DNA of 64,000 bases from Glutamicibacter sp. PS (GTDB lineage Bacteria > Actinomycetota > Actinomycetes > Actinomycetales > Micrococcaceae), in NCBI GenBank assembly GCA_031317595.1, contig JANCMB010000001.1, positions 248,001 through 312,000 of the forward strand. The letters run 5' to 3'. Below the pieces are notes generated by a model. The model did not search any database. It saw only the letters and a list, made by a program, of their open reading frames with translations, and was not told the DNA's origin. The translations under genes and the position numbers were made by a program. The stretch's first letter is position 1. Each line of letters begins with the position of its first letter. Below are positions 16,552 through 25,304 of the stretch, piece after piece.

Positions 16552-18642
16552 ATGGACGCCAAACGCCCACTCCTGCCCATGCTCGGACATACCCGCGGCG
16601 GACGCTCCGCCGCCACCTGCCACTACAAGTGCGGCGACGCCTGTGTCAGCCCCGACTGCAACACCAGCTCGAACAGCTACTTTGCCGACATCGCCGACAC
16701 CGCACTGTCACGTCGGCGCATGCTCGGCTTAGGGGCCATCGGCGCCTCGGCGATCGTTATCGGCCCGAGCCTGCTCGGCGCAGGCTCGGCCGAGGCAGTG
16801 ACCCTGGACGCCAAGCGTGGCGGCCACGGCAACCACCTGCGGTTTGAGGCCATTGAACCGGTCTCACGTTCCGTTGACACCGTTACCGTGCCCGAGGGCT
16901 ACGACTGGCACCCGATCATCCGCTGGGGCGATCCGCTGTTCAAGAACAGCCAGCCCTTCGACCCGGCCAAGCAGAGCGCGAAGTCTCAGGCCGGCCAGTT
17001 CGGTTACAACTGCGATTACCTGGACATCATCGCCGACAAGTATTCCGGACGCACCGGTGTACTCGTGGCCAACCACGAGTACACCAACGAGTCAATGATG
17101 TTCGACGCCGCCTGGTTCGAGGGCCACAGGGACGAGGCCCGCCGCGCGGCCATGGAAGCCCACGGCTTCTCGGTCGTGGAGATCGCGCGCAAGAAGCGCG
17201 ATGGCCGCTGGCGCTACGTGCGCGGCGGTGAACGCAACCGTCGCATCACCATGACCACCCCGTTCAACATCGATGGCCCGGCCGCCGGCAGCGACCTGCT
17301 GAAGACCACCGCTGACGCCACGGGCACCAAGGTACTGGGCACGCTGAACAACTGCTCCGGTGGCACCACCCCGTGGGGCACCGTGCTCAGCGGCGAAGAG
17401 AACTTCGATCAGTACTTCGTCGGTCGCGGCACAGCCGAAGAGGCCCGCTACGGAATCGACGCCCAAGCCACCAGCCGCGGATGGGAAGAAACCGACCCGC
17501 GCTTCGGGTTGAACAACCCGGGCTACGAAAACGAAGCGCACCGCTTCGGCTGGGTCGTGGAGATCGACCCGCAGGATCCGTCCTCCACCCCGGTCAAGCA
17601 CACCAATCTGGGCCGCTTCAAGCACGAAGGCGCTAACGTGCGCATCGCGCAGAACGGCAAGGCCGTGGCTTACTCGGGTGATGACTCGAAGTTCGAGTAC
17701 CTGTACAAGTTCGTGTCAAAGGACCGCTATAAGCGCAACGACCGCGCCCACAACATGACCCTGCTTTCCGAAGGCGACCTGTTCGTGGCCCGCTTCACTG
17801 GCAACTCGCCGGCCAGCGAGATCGATGGCAGCGGCCAGCTTCCCTCCGATGGAGCCTTCGACGGCACCGGCGAGTGGCTGCCGCTGCTCCTGGACGGCAA
17901 GTCGATGGTGCCGGGGATGAGCGTGGAGCAGGTGTTGGTGTTCACGCGACTCGCAGCCGACAAGGCCGGAGCCACCAAGATGGACCGCCCCGAAGACGTC
18001 GAGCCTAGCCCGGTCTCCGGCAAGCTGTACGTGGCGCTGACCAACAATTCCGACCGCGGCAAAGACGGCAAGGAAGGGGGCACCGAGGTCGCGCCACGCG
18101 TACGCAACCGCGACGGGCATGTGGTCGAGTTGACCGAGGCCGACAACGACGCCACCGCCCGCCGCTTCACCTGGAACATCCTGTTGGTAGCCGGGGACCC
18201 GCGGGTCAACTCCTCGACCTACTTTTCCGGGTACCCGGCCGAGAAGGTTTCCCCGATTTCCTGCCCGGACAATCTGGCCTTCGACTCCGCCGGCAACCTG
18301 TGGATCTCCACCGACGGCGCCCCGAGCGCTATCGGCCTCTCCGATGCCCTGCACAAGGTGACCCTGGAAGGCCGCGATCGCGGGCGTGTCGAGCAGTTCC
18401 TGGCTGTGCCGACGGGCGCGGAGACATGCGGCCCGGTGATCCACGACCGTGACGACTCGGTGTTCGTTTCCGTGCAGCACCCGGGTGAAGGCGGCAGCTT
18501 CGAGCAACCCGCCTCGCTTTTCCCGGACTTCGTCCAATCCCCGGGCGAGGCGAGGAAGGGCGAGTTCTACGGCCCGCGTCCCTCGGTGGTCCAGGTGACC
18601 AAGTTGCGCGGCCACGGCAAGAATTCCAAGAAGGCTAAGTAA
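16552..18642 (+). CDS. phoX: PhoX-family alkaline phosphatase, Tat-exported
   Basis: This secreted phosphatase of the PhoX (DUF839) family needs calcium and iron in characterised members and releases phosphate from organic esters outside the membrane. The twin-arginine signal SRRRMLG is at 53-59, unusually far from the start because of a Cys-containing N-terminal extension that is common in PhoX. A hydrophobic stretch and a GSAEA cleavage region follow. Beta-propeller motifs include CSGGTTPWGTVLSGEEN (near 265) and SCPDNLAFDSAGNLWIS (near 565). GAAGGA precedes the ATG. A decayed paralogue lies 2 kb downstream. Confidence 0.9.
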   Translation: MDAKRPLLPMLGHTRGGRSAATCHYKCGDACVSPDCNTSSNSYFADIADTALSRRRMLGLGAIGASAIVIGPSLLGAGSAEAVTLDAKRGGHGNHLRFEAIEPVSRSVDTVTVPEGYDWHPIIRWGDPLFKNSQPFDPAKQSAKSQAGQFGYNCDYLDIIADKYSGRTGVLVANHEYTNESMMFDAAWFEGHRDEARRAAMEAHGFSVVEIARKKRDGRWRYVRGGERNRRITMTTPFNIDGPAAGSDLLKTTADATGTKVLGTLNNCSGGTTPWGTVLSGEENFDQYFVGRGTAEEARYGIDAQATSRGWEETDPRFGLNNPGYENEAHRFGWVVEIDPQDPSSTPVKHTNLGRFKHEGANVRIAQNGKAVAYSGDDSKFEYLYKFVSKDRYKRNDRAHNMTLLSEGDLFVARFTGNSPASEIDGSGQLPSDGAFDGTGEWLPLLLDGKSMVPGMSVEQVLVFTRLAADKAGATKMDRPEDVEPSPVSGKLYVALTNNSDRGKDGKEGGTEVAPRVRNRDGHVVELTEADNDATARRFTWNILLVAGDPRVNSSTYFSGYPAEKVSPISCPDNLAFDSAGNLWISTDGAPSAIGLSDALHKVTLEGRDRGRVEQFLAVPTGAETCGPVIHDRDDSVFVSVQHPGEGGSFEQPASLFPDFVQSPGEARKGEFYGPRPSVVQVTKLRGHGKNSKKAK

Positions 18643-18661
18643 TCGCCTCAAGTGCACAGTG

Positions 18662-18716
18662 CGCCGGGCGCCGCCACGCTCCTGAATTCACGGAAGCATG
18701 TCGGCGCCCGGCGTTT
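18662..18716. terminator. Terminator between phoX and a converging small gene
   Basis: A perfect 12-bp GC stem (CGCCGGGCGCCG with CGGCGCCCGGCG) spans a 28-nt loop and is followed by TTTATT. It closes phoX and may also serve the converging gene. Confidence 0.8.
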
Positions 18717-18717
18717 A

Positions 18718-18885
18718 TTAATAGACCTTGGGCCCTGAGCTACCACCGTTGCCGCGCTCCTGCTCTTGCTGGTGGTAGCGCCGAATACCGCTGGTGACCG
18801 CGAAGGAAATCACAAAATAAAGAATGACGGCGCCGAGCCCGTACATGAGAATGGGCATGATCAGAAACATTGGCGTGTAAGACAT
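18718..18885 (-). CDS. Small single-span membrane protein, unknown
   Basis: From the ATG at 18885 (MSYTPMF) the product has 55 residues, with one or two hydrophobic segments (FLIMPILMYGLGAVILYFVI) and a charged, Gln/Glu/Gly-rich tail. AAGGATGGAGG precedes this ATG, which favours it over an upstream in-frame start at 18924. Its position divergent from menD gives no functional hint, and I do not recognise the family. Confidence 0.6.
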   Translation of the reverse strand: MSYTPMFLIMPILMYGLGAVILYFVISFAVTSGIRRYHQQEQERGNGGSSGPKVY

Positions 18886-19001
18886 ACCTCCATCCTTCAT
18901 CTGTGCGTCGTCCACAGCAAGCATCGAGCGATGGTACGAGGTCGAGGCGGACTAAACTGGTGCTCGTCAGCATTACTTGAAGAAGAGGCAAGGCTAGAGA
19001 C

Positions 19002-20684
19002 GTGAGCAACCCCGGCACCACACCGATCCCTGCCATCGAAACGGCACGTCGGCTACTGGGGTCACTGATCACCGCTGGCGTTCGAGATGTGGTGCTTAGC
19101 CCCGGATCGCGCAGCGCTCCGTTGGCTTATGCCATCGCAGAATACGCCGCAACGGATCGGCTGCGGGTGCACGTGCGTCTTGATGAACGCTCGGCAGGCT
19201 TTTTGGCGTTGGGCCTCTCCCAAGGTTCCGACCGCCCCGTGGCCGTCATCGTCACCAGTGGCTCGGCGGTGGGGCAACTGCTACCGGCGGTGATGGAGGC
19301 AAATCACGCCGCCACCAGGCTCTTGGTGCTCAGTGCCGATCGTCCCGGAGAGCTACACGGTACCGGGGCCAGCCAGACCACAAGACAACGCGGACTCTTC
19401 GGAGATCATGCTCGGGCCAGCCTGAACATCGAGGCCGGAACCGACCCTAGCGTGCAGGTCCAAGCGGCGCTGGCCGCGCTTGATGGTGACAGTGTCCAGG
19501 CACCGGGGCCCGTGCAACTAAACATAGAATTCCGCGACCCGCTGGTCCCCGAAGCCACGGCCGAACTCAAACCGGACAGCGGCACTCCCAACCAGCGGAC
19601 CGTGGCACCCGAAGATCCGGCGGACACTCTGCATTGGACGTTGCCGGAGCAACTGGCCGAGCGACGCACGGTCGTACTCGCCGGTCACCAGGCCGGACCC
19701 GAAGCGCAAAACTTCGCCCAAGCACTGGGTTTACCGCTACTGGCCGAACCTTCCTCCAACGCTCGCAGCGGCCCCAACGCTATTGCCGCCTACCGTCTGT
19801 TGCTTTCCGTTATGGAGAGGGACATTGAACGTGTGGTTCTCTTCGGGCGCCCGACGCTGAGCCGTCCGGTCAACGCCTTACTGGCCCGCACCGATATCCC
19901 CAGCGTCATTTGGCAGCCCCACCCCGTCGCCTGGTACGAGCCGGGGCGCCGCGCGCAACGGGTCATCACCAAGGCCGAGGAGCTTCTTCAGTTTGCCGGA
20001 CGTGCCCCACAGGGCTGGTTGGAACGCTGGCAAGGACTCGACAGCCAGACCGTCACGTTACGGGCCGCGATCGACAACGAACCGGGGATCAGCGGCTGGG
20101 CGCTCGCCGAAGAACTTTGGCGCACCCAGCAGGGGCCCTTACTCATCGGTTCGTCCATGGTCATTCGTGACCTAGACCTTTCCGCCATGCCACTTGAGGT
20201 CTCGCAGGGGCCGGTCTTCGCCAATCGCGGGTTAGCTGGCATCGATGGAACCGTCTCTACGGCACTGGGTCTGGCACTAGCTACAGGGGAGCCCACCCGC
20301 GCCGTGATGGGCGACATTACCTTCTTGCACGATGCCGGAGCTCTAGCTTGGAACCCGGAGGAAGCCCGGCCGGACCTCGATGTCATCGTGTTCAACGATG
20401 CCGGAGGAGCCATCTTCTCCACCCTTGAGCACGGTGCCGTGCAATACAGCGGGCGCTACGGCTCGTGGGTTGAACGACTGTTCGCCACCCCGCATGCCGC
20501 CGACCTCCGCGCGCTGGCCGGAGCCTATGGCTGGGACTATGCATCGGTCACCTCGCGCGAAGAGCTCAGCGAAGTACTACAGACAGCTCCTAGCGGGCTC
20601 CGAGTCATCGAAGTGCACGGTGATCGGGCCCATCTACGTGAGCGCACCGCATCGCTGGCGCAAGCGGTCTCTGAGCTGAGCTAG
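19002..20684 (+). CDS. menD: SEPHCHC synthase
   Basis: This thiamine diphosphate enzyme joins isochorismate and 2-oxoglutarate in menaquinone synthesis. The N-terminal domain shows VLSPGSRSAPLA (near 30), the family marker that binds isochorismate, and LDERSAGFLALG with the catalytic Glu. The C-terminal TPP motif is MGDITFLHDAGAL to FNDAGGAIF (about 430-470). The 560-residue length is normal. The start is GTG, with a weak GAAGAGGCAAGG upstream. menC is upstream and menF is 3 kb downstream on the other strand. Confidence 0.95.
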   Translation: MSNPGTTPIPAIETARRLLGSLITAGVRDVVLSPGSRSAPLAYAIAEYAATDRLRVHVRLDERSAGFLALGLSQGSDRPVAVIVTSGSAVGQLLPAVMEANHAATRLLVLSADRPGELHGTGASQTTRQRGLFGDHARASLNIEAGTDPSVQVQAALAALDGDSVQAPGPVQLNIEFRDPLVPEATAELKPDSGTPNQRTVAPEDPADTLHWTLPEQLAERRTVVLAGHQAGPEAQNFAQALGLPLLAEPSSNARSGPNAIAAYRLLLSVMERDIERVVLFGRPTLSRPVNALLARTDIPSVIWQPHPVAWYEPGRRAQRVITKAEELLQFAGRAPQGWLERWQGLDSQTVTLRAAIDNEPGISGWALAEELWRTQQGPLLIGSSMVIRDLDLSAMPLEVSQGPVFANRGLAGIDGTVSTALGLALATGEPTRAVMGDITFLHDAGALAWNPEEARPDLDVIVFNDAGGAIFSTLEHGAVQYSGRYGSWVERLFATPHAADLRALAGAYGWDYASVTSREELSEVLQTAPSGLRVIEVHGDRAHLRERTASLAQAVSELS

Positions 20685-20747
20685 CGGAGACGAGTCCTGC
20701 TTGGGTCGAGGCCCCGCTGGGAGCCGAGTAATCTCGCCGAGACAGCC

Positions 20748-21030
20748 TTTGATTCTCACGCCTTCTCAGTCTCGCGGTGCACCAGAACCTTATCCGTTGC
20801 CCGAGGCACCAGGAATAGCCTCCCCTTCAATTCGACTCAAATCCTGCTACCAGCTTATTCACGATCAAGATTACGCGGAGTTCATGAACGTCCAACATCT
20901 CGGGGGCAACACCCGGGATGAACCGTGATCCCTATTCCCGGATTTTTTCGTAGCACCGGATGCGGCGGAACCCGGGCAATTCTATGGTCCACGCCCGACG
21001 GTCATACAAGTTTTCCCCTCAGGCACATAG
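20748..21030 (+). pseudogene. Decayed C-terminal fragment of a second PhoX-type phosphatase
   Basis: In one frame, positions 20845-21030 read C-YQLIHDQD, FMNVQHLGGN, then an in-frame TGA (20926-20928), then SLFPDFF and GQFYGPRPTVIQV, ending at TAG 21028-21030. These match the C-terminus of the intact PhoX in order and spacing (VIHDRD, FVSVQHPGEG, SLFPDFV, GEFYGPRPSVVQV). About 95 bp upstream a different frame gives FDS-type residues that may be the preceding propeller repeat, which would imply a frameshift. No start or N-terminal part remains. Third codon positions differ widely from phoX, so this looks like an old paralogue, not a recent local copy. Confidence 0.75.
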
Positions 21031-21043
21031 CACCAAGCACGCA

Positions 21044-21077
21044 AATGGCCACCACCCGTATTGGGCGGTGGCCATTA
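21044..21077 (-). terminator. Terminator hairpin at the end of the amino-acid ABC operon
   Basis: AATGGCCACC pairs with GGTGGCCATT around a 14-nt loop that can pair further (ACCC/GGGC). It lies just past the stop of the ATP-binding gene on the minus strand. The T tract is weak on both sides. Confidence 0.6.
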
Positions 21078-21090
21078 AATGTCGCGGAAC

Positions 21091-21879
21091 CTAGTCGTTG
21101 CCGATATCGACATGGGTCGGATCGAGCACGCGTGAGAGGAAGTCCTTCGTACGTGGCTGCTGCGGGTTACCGATGACTTCAGCGGCAGGACCGGACTCGA
21201 CCACCACACCGCCGTCCATGAAGAACACACGGTCGGCGACATCGCGGGCGAAGGCCATCTCGTGCGTCACCACGAGCATGGTCATTCCGTCCTTGGCGAG
21301 GTTTCGCATAATAGACAGAACGTCACCAACGGTTTCCGGATCCAGGGCGCTGGTTGGCTCGTCGAAGAGCATCAGCGATGGATCCATGGACAGGGCTCGT
21401 GCGATGGCGACACGCTGTTGCTGACCGCCGGAGAGTTCCGAAGGGTAGCGCGTGGCGAGATGCCCCAAGCCAACCTTCTCCAAATTCTCCAATGCCTTGG
21501 CATCGGCGTCGCTCTTTTTGCGCTTGAGCACCTTTAGTTGGGCCACGGTGCAGTTCTCCAGCACCGTTAGGTGCGGAAACAGGTTGAACTGCTGGAAGAC
21601 CATTCCAACTTTGCGTCGCATCTTATCGATGTCAACATCCGGATCGGTGGCCTCGAAGCCGCCGACATTGATGGTGCCTCCGTTGGGCTGTTCCAAAAGG
21701 TTCACGCAGCGCAGGAGCGTGGACTTGCCCGAGCCAGAAGGGCCGATGAGGCAGACAACTTCGCCCGGCTTGACGTTCAGGTCAATGCCCTTGAGCACCT
21801 TAACGGAGCCGTACGACTTCTGCAGTCCGGAGATCTCAACTCCAGCTGCTTTAAATTCACTGGTGGGTGCAGCGTTCAT
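21091..21879 (-). CDS. Polar amino-acid ABC transporter, ATP-binding subunit
   Basis: This is the cytoplasmic ATPase of a glutamine/glutamate-type importer. It shows Walker [10 protein letters not shown], the Q-loop region, the signature LSGGQQQR, Walker [13 protein letters not shown] and the H-loop VTHEM. AGGAGA lies 8 bp before the ATG. At 262 residues it is slightly longer than GlnQ because of an N-terminal tail. It is the last gene of an operon that runs binding protein, hairpin, permease, ATPase. Confidence 0.92.
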   Translation of the reverse strand: MNAAPTSEFKAAGVEISGLQKSYGSVKVLKGIDLNVKPGEVVCLIGPSGSGKSTLLRCVNLLEQPNGGTINVGGFEATDPDVDIDKMRRKVGMVFQQFNLFPHLTVLENCTVAQLKVLKRKKSDADAKALENLEKVGLGHLATRYPSELSGGQQQRVAIARALSMDPSLMLFDEPTSALDPETVGDVLSIMRNLAKDGMTMLVVTHEMAFARDVADRVFFMDGGVVVESGPAAEVIGNPQQPRTKDFLSRVLDPTHVDIGND

Positions 21880-21891
21880 TGTAGTTTTCTC

Positions 21892-22686
21892 CTATCGCTT
21901 TCCGCGCCCGGTCTTGGACTCCATGCGGCGGGTCAGCAAGCTCAGCGGAACGGTAATCACCAGATAGACAGCACCGGCAACGACCAGCGGAGTGATACCG
22001 GCACCCAGCGACGTAATTCCGTCGCGGCCAAACTTCGTCAATTCGTATTGTCCGGCGACACTTCCAAGAATGAAGGCCAGCGAGGTGTCCTTGGTCAGCA
22101 GGATGATTTCGTTGGTCAGTGGCGGCAAGACGATGCGGAAAGCCTGTGGGATCACGATCGTGACCATGGCTCGCCAAGCCGGCATGCCCAAGGAGCGGGC
22201 AGCTTCGGTCTGGCCCTTCGGCACGGCCTGAAGACCGGCGCGTAGGGTTTCAGCGATGTAGGCGGCGGCAACCAGACCCAACGACACCATGACAACCACG
22301 GCGTACGGCCATTTAGCCTCCGGGAAGGCCGAGGGCAGGCCATAGCCAAGGGCCAACAGGACCAACAGGGCTGGAACGCCGCGGAAGAATTCGATGTATC
22401 CGGTGGCAAACCAGCGGTAGGGGCCAAAAGAGGCCATCTTCATCAGTGCCAGGATCAGACCCAGCGTCAACCCGAAGGCGAATGAGATTGCGGTGTAGAA
22501 AATCGTGTTCTTCAAACCCACGATAAGCAGGTCCGGGAACATCGGCCCGATCTTGTCGAAGGCGAAGAACGAATCAAGGACCTTCGGCCAGTTCATCGAA
22601 ATCAGAAGGATCGCGACAACGATGATGAAGATCGCGATCTGCGCAATTTTGCTTACGCGGGCACGTTCACGTGCGGTCATAGCCAT
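21892..22686 (-). CDS. Polar amino-acid ABC transporter, permease
   Basis: This HisM/GlnP-type permease has about five membrane segments and the EAA loop for the ATPase (ETLRAGLQAVPKGQTEAARS). The start ATG at 22686 (MAMTARE) has GGAAGG 10 bp upstream; the longer frame to 22704 lacks this. Only one permease gene is present, so it probably works as a homodimer. The gap to the ATPase gene is 12 bp. Confidence 0.9.
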   Translation of the reverse strand: MAMTARERARVSKIAQIAIFIIVVAILLISMNWPKVLDSFFAFDKIGPMFPDLLIVGLKNTIFYTAISFAFGLTLGLILALMKMASFGPYRWFATGYIEFFRGVPALLVLLALGYGLPSAFPEAKWPYAVVVMVSLGLVAAAYIAETLRAGLQAVPKGQTEAARSLGMPAWRAMVTIVIPQAFRIVLPPLTNEIILLTKDTSLAFILGSVAGQYELTKFGRDGITSLGAGITPLVVAGAVYLVITVPLSLLTRRMESKTGRGKR

Positions 22687-22708
22687 GTGAGGAAAGCCTT
22701 CCAAATAG

Positions 22709-22752
22709 CGTTGGTCCGAGGTCGTCCCTTCGGTAGCGGCCTCGGACCAACG
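22709..22752 (-). other. Long hairpin between binding-protein and permease genes
   Basis: A perfect 13-bp stem (CGTTGGTCCGAGG with CCTCGGACCAACG, 18-nt loop) lies directly downstream of the binding-protein stop and just ahead of the permease ribosome binding site. There is no T tract. Hairpins at this place are known to stabilise the upstream message or partly terminate, giving excess binding protein over membrane subunits. The function here is inferred. Confidence 0.6.
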
Positions 22753-22765
22753 GTGTATCAGTGTG

Positions 22766-23548
22766 CTACTTGGTGCCTAGCCACTTCTCGGTGATCTTGG
22801 CCAGGTCGCCGGACTCTTCGAGACGGCTCAACGTGGCGTTGACCTTTTCAACGAGTTCCGTGTTGCCCTTGGCCGCAGCAATGCCTAGCTGCTCACCGGT
22901 GGAGAATTCATCGACAATCTCAATGTCGTCAATGTCCTTGATGGCGTACCCCATGACGGACTGGTTGCCGAGTGCTGCGTCGATCTGACCGCTGATAAGC
23001 GCCTGGAGCTGCAGGCCACTGTCGTCAAAAGCGACGGTTTCCATGCCGTTGTCCTGACCGTAGGACTCACCGGTGGTCGCCTGCTGGACGGCGACGCGCT
23101 TGCCCTTAGCCGACTCGAGATCGGTGATGCCCGAACCCTTACGGGCGATGAGCATCAGGTCATCGTCGAGGTACGGGTTGGAGAAGTCCATGTTGCCCTT
23201 GCGTTCCTCGGTGATCGACAGCGAGGACATGGCCAGGTCGCACTGGGTGCTGAACAGGCCCGACTCGATGGCGTCGAAGGAAGAGTCGACGATGCTGGCT
23301 TCGAGGTCTAGATCCTTGGCAATTTCGTTCGCTAGGTCAATGTCAAGACCAACGATCTTGCCGTCCTTGGTGAACTCGAATGGCTCGTAGGGAATGTCGG
23401 AGCAGACGGTGAGTTTACCCTCGGACTTTAGCGGGAACTTCTCACCTTCAGATTCGGAGGAAGGGCTGCTGCCGCCGCAGGCGGAGAGGGAAAGGGCAGC
23501 AACGGCGGTGATGGCCAGTGCTGAGGTGAGGCGCTTAGTGGTACGCAT
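22766..23548 (-). CDS. Polar amino-acid ABC transporter, substrate-binding lipoprotein
   Basis: From the ATG at 23548 (MRTTKRL) the protein has a lipoprotein signal with lipobox LSAC (Cys24), followed by a Ser/Gly-rich linker and a family 3 solute-binding domain. Markers are LTVCSDIPYEPFEF (near 49), VGLDIDLANEIAKDL, and RVAVQQATTGE. A frame extending to 23599 adds residues before the signal peptide and is unlikely. The family fits amino acids such as glutamine, glutamate or cystine; the ligand cannot be read from sequence. Confidence 0.92.
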   Translation of the reverse strand: MRTTKRLTSALAITAVAALSLSACGGSSPSSESEGEKFPLKSEGKLTVCSDIPYEPFEFTKDGKIVGLDIDLANEIAKDLDLEASIVDSSFDAIESGLFSTQCDLAMSSLSITEERKGNMDFSNPYLDDDLMLIARKGSGITDLESAKGKRVAVQQATTGESYGQDNGMETVAFDDSGLQLQALISGQIDAALGNQSVMGYAIKDIDDIEIVDEFSTGEQLGIAAAKGNTELVEKVNATLSRLEESGDLAKITEKWLGTK

Positions 23549-23688
23549 AAGATCAAGACCTACTTTCGGTAATGCGAGTGGATCATTGCGTACGAACAAT
23601 CATAACCACGCTCACACTAGAGAGAGACCTACATCACTCTTGAGGCGCCAAGCATAAGCACAACTTAGCCTTATGCGGGATCTCTCGG

Positions 23689-25023
23689 CTAATCCGCCTC
23701 CAGCGCCTGCCGCATGGGTCGCATCTTCGCCCACGATTCGGCAAGCTCGGCCTCCGGTACAGAACCGGGAACGATGCCGCACCCCGCGTAGAGCCGCATT
23801 TCCTTTTCGGCCTCCAACACTCCGCCGCGGAGCGCAATCCCAAATTCGCCGTCGCCGCGCCCGTCTAGCCAGCCCACCGGCCCGGCATAGGGGCCGCGGT
23901 CCATGCCCTCGAGTTTGCGGAGCAGGACACCAGCTGCCTTGGTCGGTGTGCCGCACACTGCCGCGGTCGGATGGAAAATTTCAACAAGGTCCAGCGCCGT
24001 GGGCATTTTGCCGCCGGCGTTTGGCTTGAGCTGTGCGCTGACGTCGCTGGCCAAATGCCAGACGTTAGGTAACTCCAGAATGAAGGGCTCGCGCGGAGCG
24101 CTCATTCCGTGGGAGATCGGTGCCAAGGCCTCGGTGAGCGAGTCGATGGCCAATTCATGCTCGGTGCGCTGCTTCGGATCTTCCAAGAGCATCCGGGAGG
24201 GGTACTGAGGATCGTGCGAGGGGGCGGTGGCGCGGTCAAGGGTGCCAGCCAATACCCGAGCCTCCGCCACTCCATTGGTGACACGTACCAGCATTTCCGG
24301 AGTTGCCCCAACCAAGCCGTCTACCAAGTACGTCCAGCATTTGCCGTAGCCCTCGGTCAGCTTGGCCACCACGTGGGCCAAGTCAATCCGTTCGGTACTC
24401 TGCGCCAGAATATCTCGAGCCAAGACCAGCTTCGAGATACCGTACTCATCGAACATGCTCAGCGCCTGGCCTACGGCCTGAACGTAGGAGCCAGCGGTGA
24501 GCTGACCGCTACTTAAGCGAATCGAGCCCCGTGCGCTAGGCATGGACGCTTCGTCCTTGAGTCGGTGGGCTAGCTCAAGTGCAGCCCGGACGTCCAAGTC
24601 GGTGGCGTGGTCGGATGGAGCATTGACGGTGATCCAGGCGCCGGCACCGTCTTGCCCGATGACCACCTGCGGAATGACGAGTCGCGACTCGTAGCTACTG
24701 GTGAAGGAGAAGGAGAACGCACCGAAGCACACCAGGGCGCTACCGGGGCGTTGAATGGGGTCGAGAATCGTAGCTGCCGCCCGAATGTGCGCAAACCATT
24801 CACGCGCCTGAGTAAACCGGTGTTCCCCGCGGGTGCGAATACTTGCCGCTTCGCCGAATCCCACGAGCCCATGTCCTTGACTGGTCCAGATTTTCGCCTC
24901 GTGGGCAAAAAAGTCGCCGAGGGTCGCAAGTTCGGTCGGCGCCAAGGCGAAGGTGAGGCTGGTTAACTCTGGCACCGCTGGCTGTGGTGCATAGGCATGG
25001 TCTAGGGGTAATTCGGCAGACAT
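23689..25023 (-). CDS. menF: Isochorismate synthase
   Basis: This chorismate-binding enzyme opens the menaquinone pathway by making isochorismate for MenD. The C-terminal catalytic domain shows ATPEMLVRV, EDPKQRTEHELAID, VWHLASDV, HPTAAVCGTP and YAGPVGW, all conserved in the MenF/EntC/DhbC group. I chose the ATG at 25023 (MSAELP), giving 444 residues; 23 more in-frame residues lie upstream. EntC for a siderophore is the alternative, but menC and menD nearby favour MenF. Confidence 0.88.
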   Translation of the reverse strand: MSAELPLDHAYAPQPAVPELTSLTFALAPTELATLGDFFAHEAKIWTSQGHGLVGFGEAASIRTRGEHRFTQAREWFAHIRAAATILDPIQRPGSALVCFGAFSFSFTSSYESRLVIPQVVIGQDGAGAWITVNAPSDHATDLDVRAALELAHRLKDEASMPSARGSIRLSSGQLTAGSYVQAVGQALSMFDEYGISKLVLARDILAQSTERIDLAHVVAKLTEGYGKCWTYLVDGLVGATPEMLVRVTNGVAEARVLAGTLDRATAPSHDPQYPSRMLLEDPKQRTEHELAIDSLTEALAPISHGMSAPREPFILELPNVWHLASDVSAQLKPNAGGKMPTALDLVEIFHPTAAVCGTPTKAAGVLLRKLEGMDRGPYAGPVGWLDGRGDGEFGIALRGGVLEAEKEMRLYAGCGIVPGSVPEAELAESWAKMRPMRQALEAD

Positions 25024-25304
25024 GATAGGGCTAAGCCTACCGCGCGGTGTGGGGATATATTCGATGCGGTGGTTGCGATCACGCGCCACCACGAGCTAGC
25101 TCACGCGCACAGCGCCCTGCTTACCGGTAAACTCGAGACCAGAGGACATAAACCCACAGTCCAAGGCGAGTATTAATGGCTTGTTGCGGGGTAGGGGTTG
25201 CCCATCGGATAGAGTGTTGGAAGTTTGGAGGGCTCAACGGCTCCCCGAAAGTCTTCGTCTTTCCGCGATGACCACCCGATGAAAGATAAGTAAGTCGTAG
25301 AACT

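Noticed and set aside
17716-18657. Minus-strand reading frame of 313 codons opposite phoX
   Set aside because: Shadow frame of a GC-rich gene; composition is biased and there is no homology visible.
20701-20928. Stand-alone 75-codon gene after menD
   Set aside because: Its second half is the phoX remnant and the frame only ends because of the TGA inside that remnant; better described as part of a pseudogene.
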